64,000 nucleotides of DNA. Origin: Adiantum capillus-veneris. Its lineage: Eukaryota; Streptophyta; Polypodiopsida; Polypodiales; Pteridaceae. This document shows, piece after piece, positions 63,976-64,000 of this stretch. Within the stretch, counting starts at the first letter, position 1. Each line of letters begins with the position of its first letter. The notes beneath the pieces are model-generated. The model did not search any database and was not told the origin of the DNA. It was given only the letters and a program-made list of their open reading frames with translations. A program made the position numbers and the translations under genes. The stretch covers positions 139,510,398-139,574,397 of the forward strand of contig CM043958.1 of the NCBI GenBank assembly GCA_014529385.2, written 5' to 3'.

Positions 63976-64000
63976 TGTTTGATCCCTGACCTTTCCCCAT

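Larger units (their letters stand above)
40477..64000 (+). mobile_element. H3: gypsy element, outer element of the right half
   Basis: 5' LTR split by H2 (about 40477-40931, then 55677-55745). A primer binding site follows at 55747, then gag, protease and RT up to 58615, where G4 is inserted. Integrase and the 3' LTR must lie right of the window. The left LTR edge is approximate, being set where H1 homology ends and a TG start (TGTAGCATGCTGACG) appears. Confidence 0.75.
58616..64000 (-). mobile_element. G4: chromovirus, sister copy of G3, runs off the window
   Basis: 3' LTR 58616-60092 (1477 bp, same length as the G3 5' LTR), polypurine tract, 3' UTR, chromodomain, integrase, RNase H, RT and protease up to the window edge. 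Left target-site sequence GACCC (58611-58615); the right side is off-window. Inserted in H3 RT. Confidence 0.95.

Overview
The window is eukaryotic plant DNA. It consists almost entirely of broken, nested LTR retrotransposons around one recognisable host-gene fragment. The plant assignment rests on exon 1 of L-galactono-1,4-lactone dehydrogenase (GLDH, last step of plant ascorbate synthesis) at 31048-31803, on Ty3/gypsy chromoviruses with C-terminal chromodomains, and on initiator-tRNA-Met primer binding sites. The abundance, nesting and decay of the elements suggest a large genome (fern, gymnosperm or similar), but the sequence does not fix the species. There are no bacterial genes, no CRISPR array and no rRNA or tRNA gene that I can support.

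Left part (1-31 kb): a Ty1/copia 3' half with its 3' LTR (1-3443); a gypsy protease remnant (3.5-4.4 kb); a non-coding AT-rich stretch (4.4-6.95 kb); an unfamiliar transposon-associated reading frame (6.96-8.66 kb); a plus-strand gypsy gag (E1, 8.66-9.76 kb) facing a minus-strand chromovirus of the same family (E2, 9.76-~15.85 kb); and a plus-strand relative (E3, from 15.87 kb). The 3' LTR of E3 is split by a complete minus-strand chromovirus R1 (21277-27124, 153-bp LTRs, target duplication CCACA). A decayed copia (27.5-29.5 kb) and SINE-like and microsatellite DNA follow.

Middle part (31-40.5 kb): a TATA box and GLDH exon 1 end at a canonical splice donor. No later GLDH exon was recognised in the remaining 32 kb. 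Instead come a copia LTR and gag (32.1-33.5 kb), a chimeric LTR/integrase fragment, a gypsy gag that looks spliced, a LINE endonuclease scrap, and LTRs of a large-LTR family (H1) in both orientations.

Right part (39-64 kb): a nest that can be dated by logic. H1 (minus, from 39033) was entered by H3 (plus, 5' LTR from about 40477, continuing to at least the RT gene at 58.6 kb). H3's 5' LTR was entered by the non-autonomous element H2 (minus, 40932-55671, TSD TGTGA). H2's two LTRs were entered by a solo LTR (42098-43643, TSD GTATG) and by a complete 8.7-kb chromovirus G3 (45862-54554, TSD GAGAG). H3's RT was separately entered by G4 (minus, 58616 to beyond the window end), a sister copy of G3. 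Paralogous LTR copies inside the window serve as empty sites that confirm two of these insertions.

Functionally these are gag-protease-RT-RNase H-integrase-chromodomain polyproteins. None is intact, although G3 and G4 keep long open frames. Features worth a second look are a 19-bp motif shared by seven LTR copies of two gypsy LTR families, a TAG codon at the same RT position in three copies of two families, an inverted gag duplication able to make hairpin RNA, and an H2-encoded protein with KHDDL repeats.
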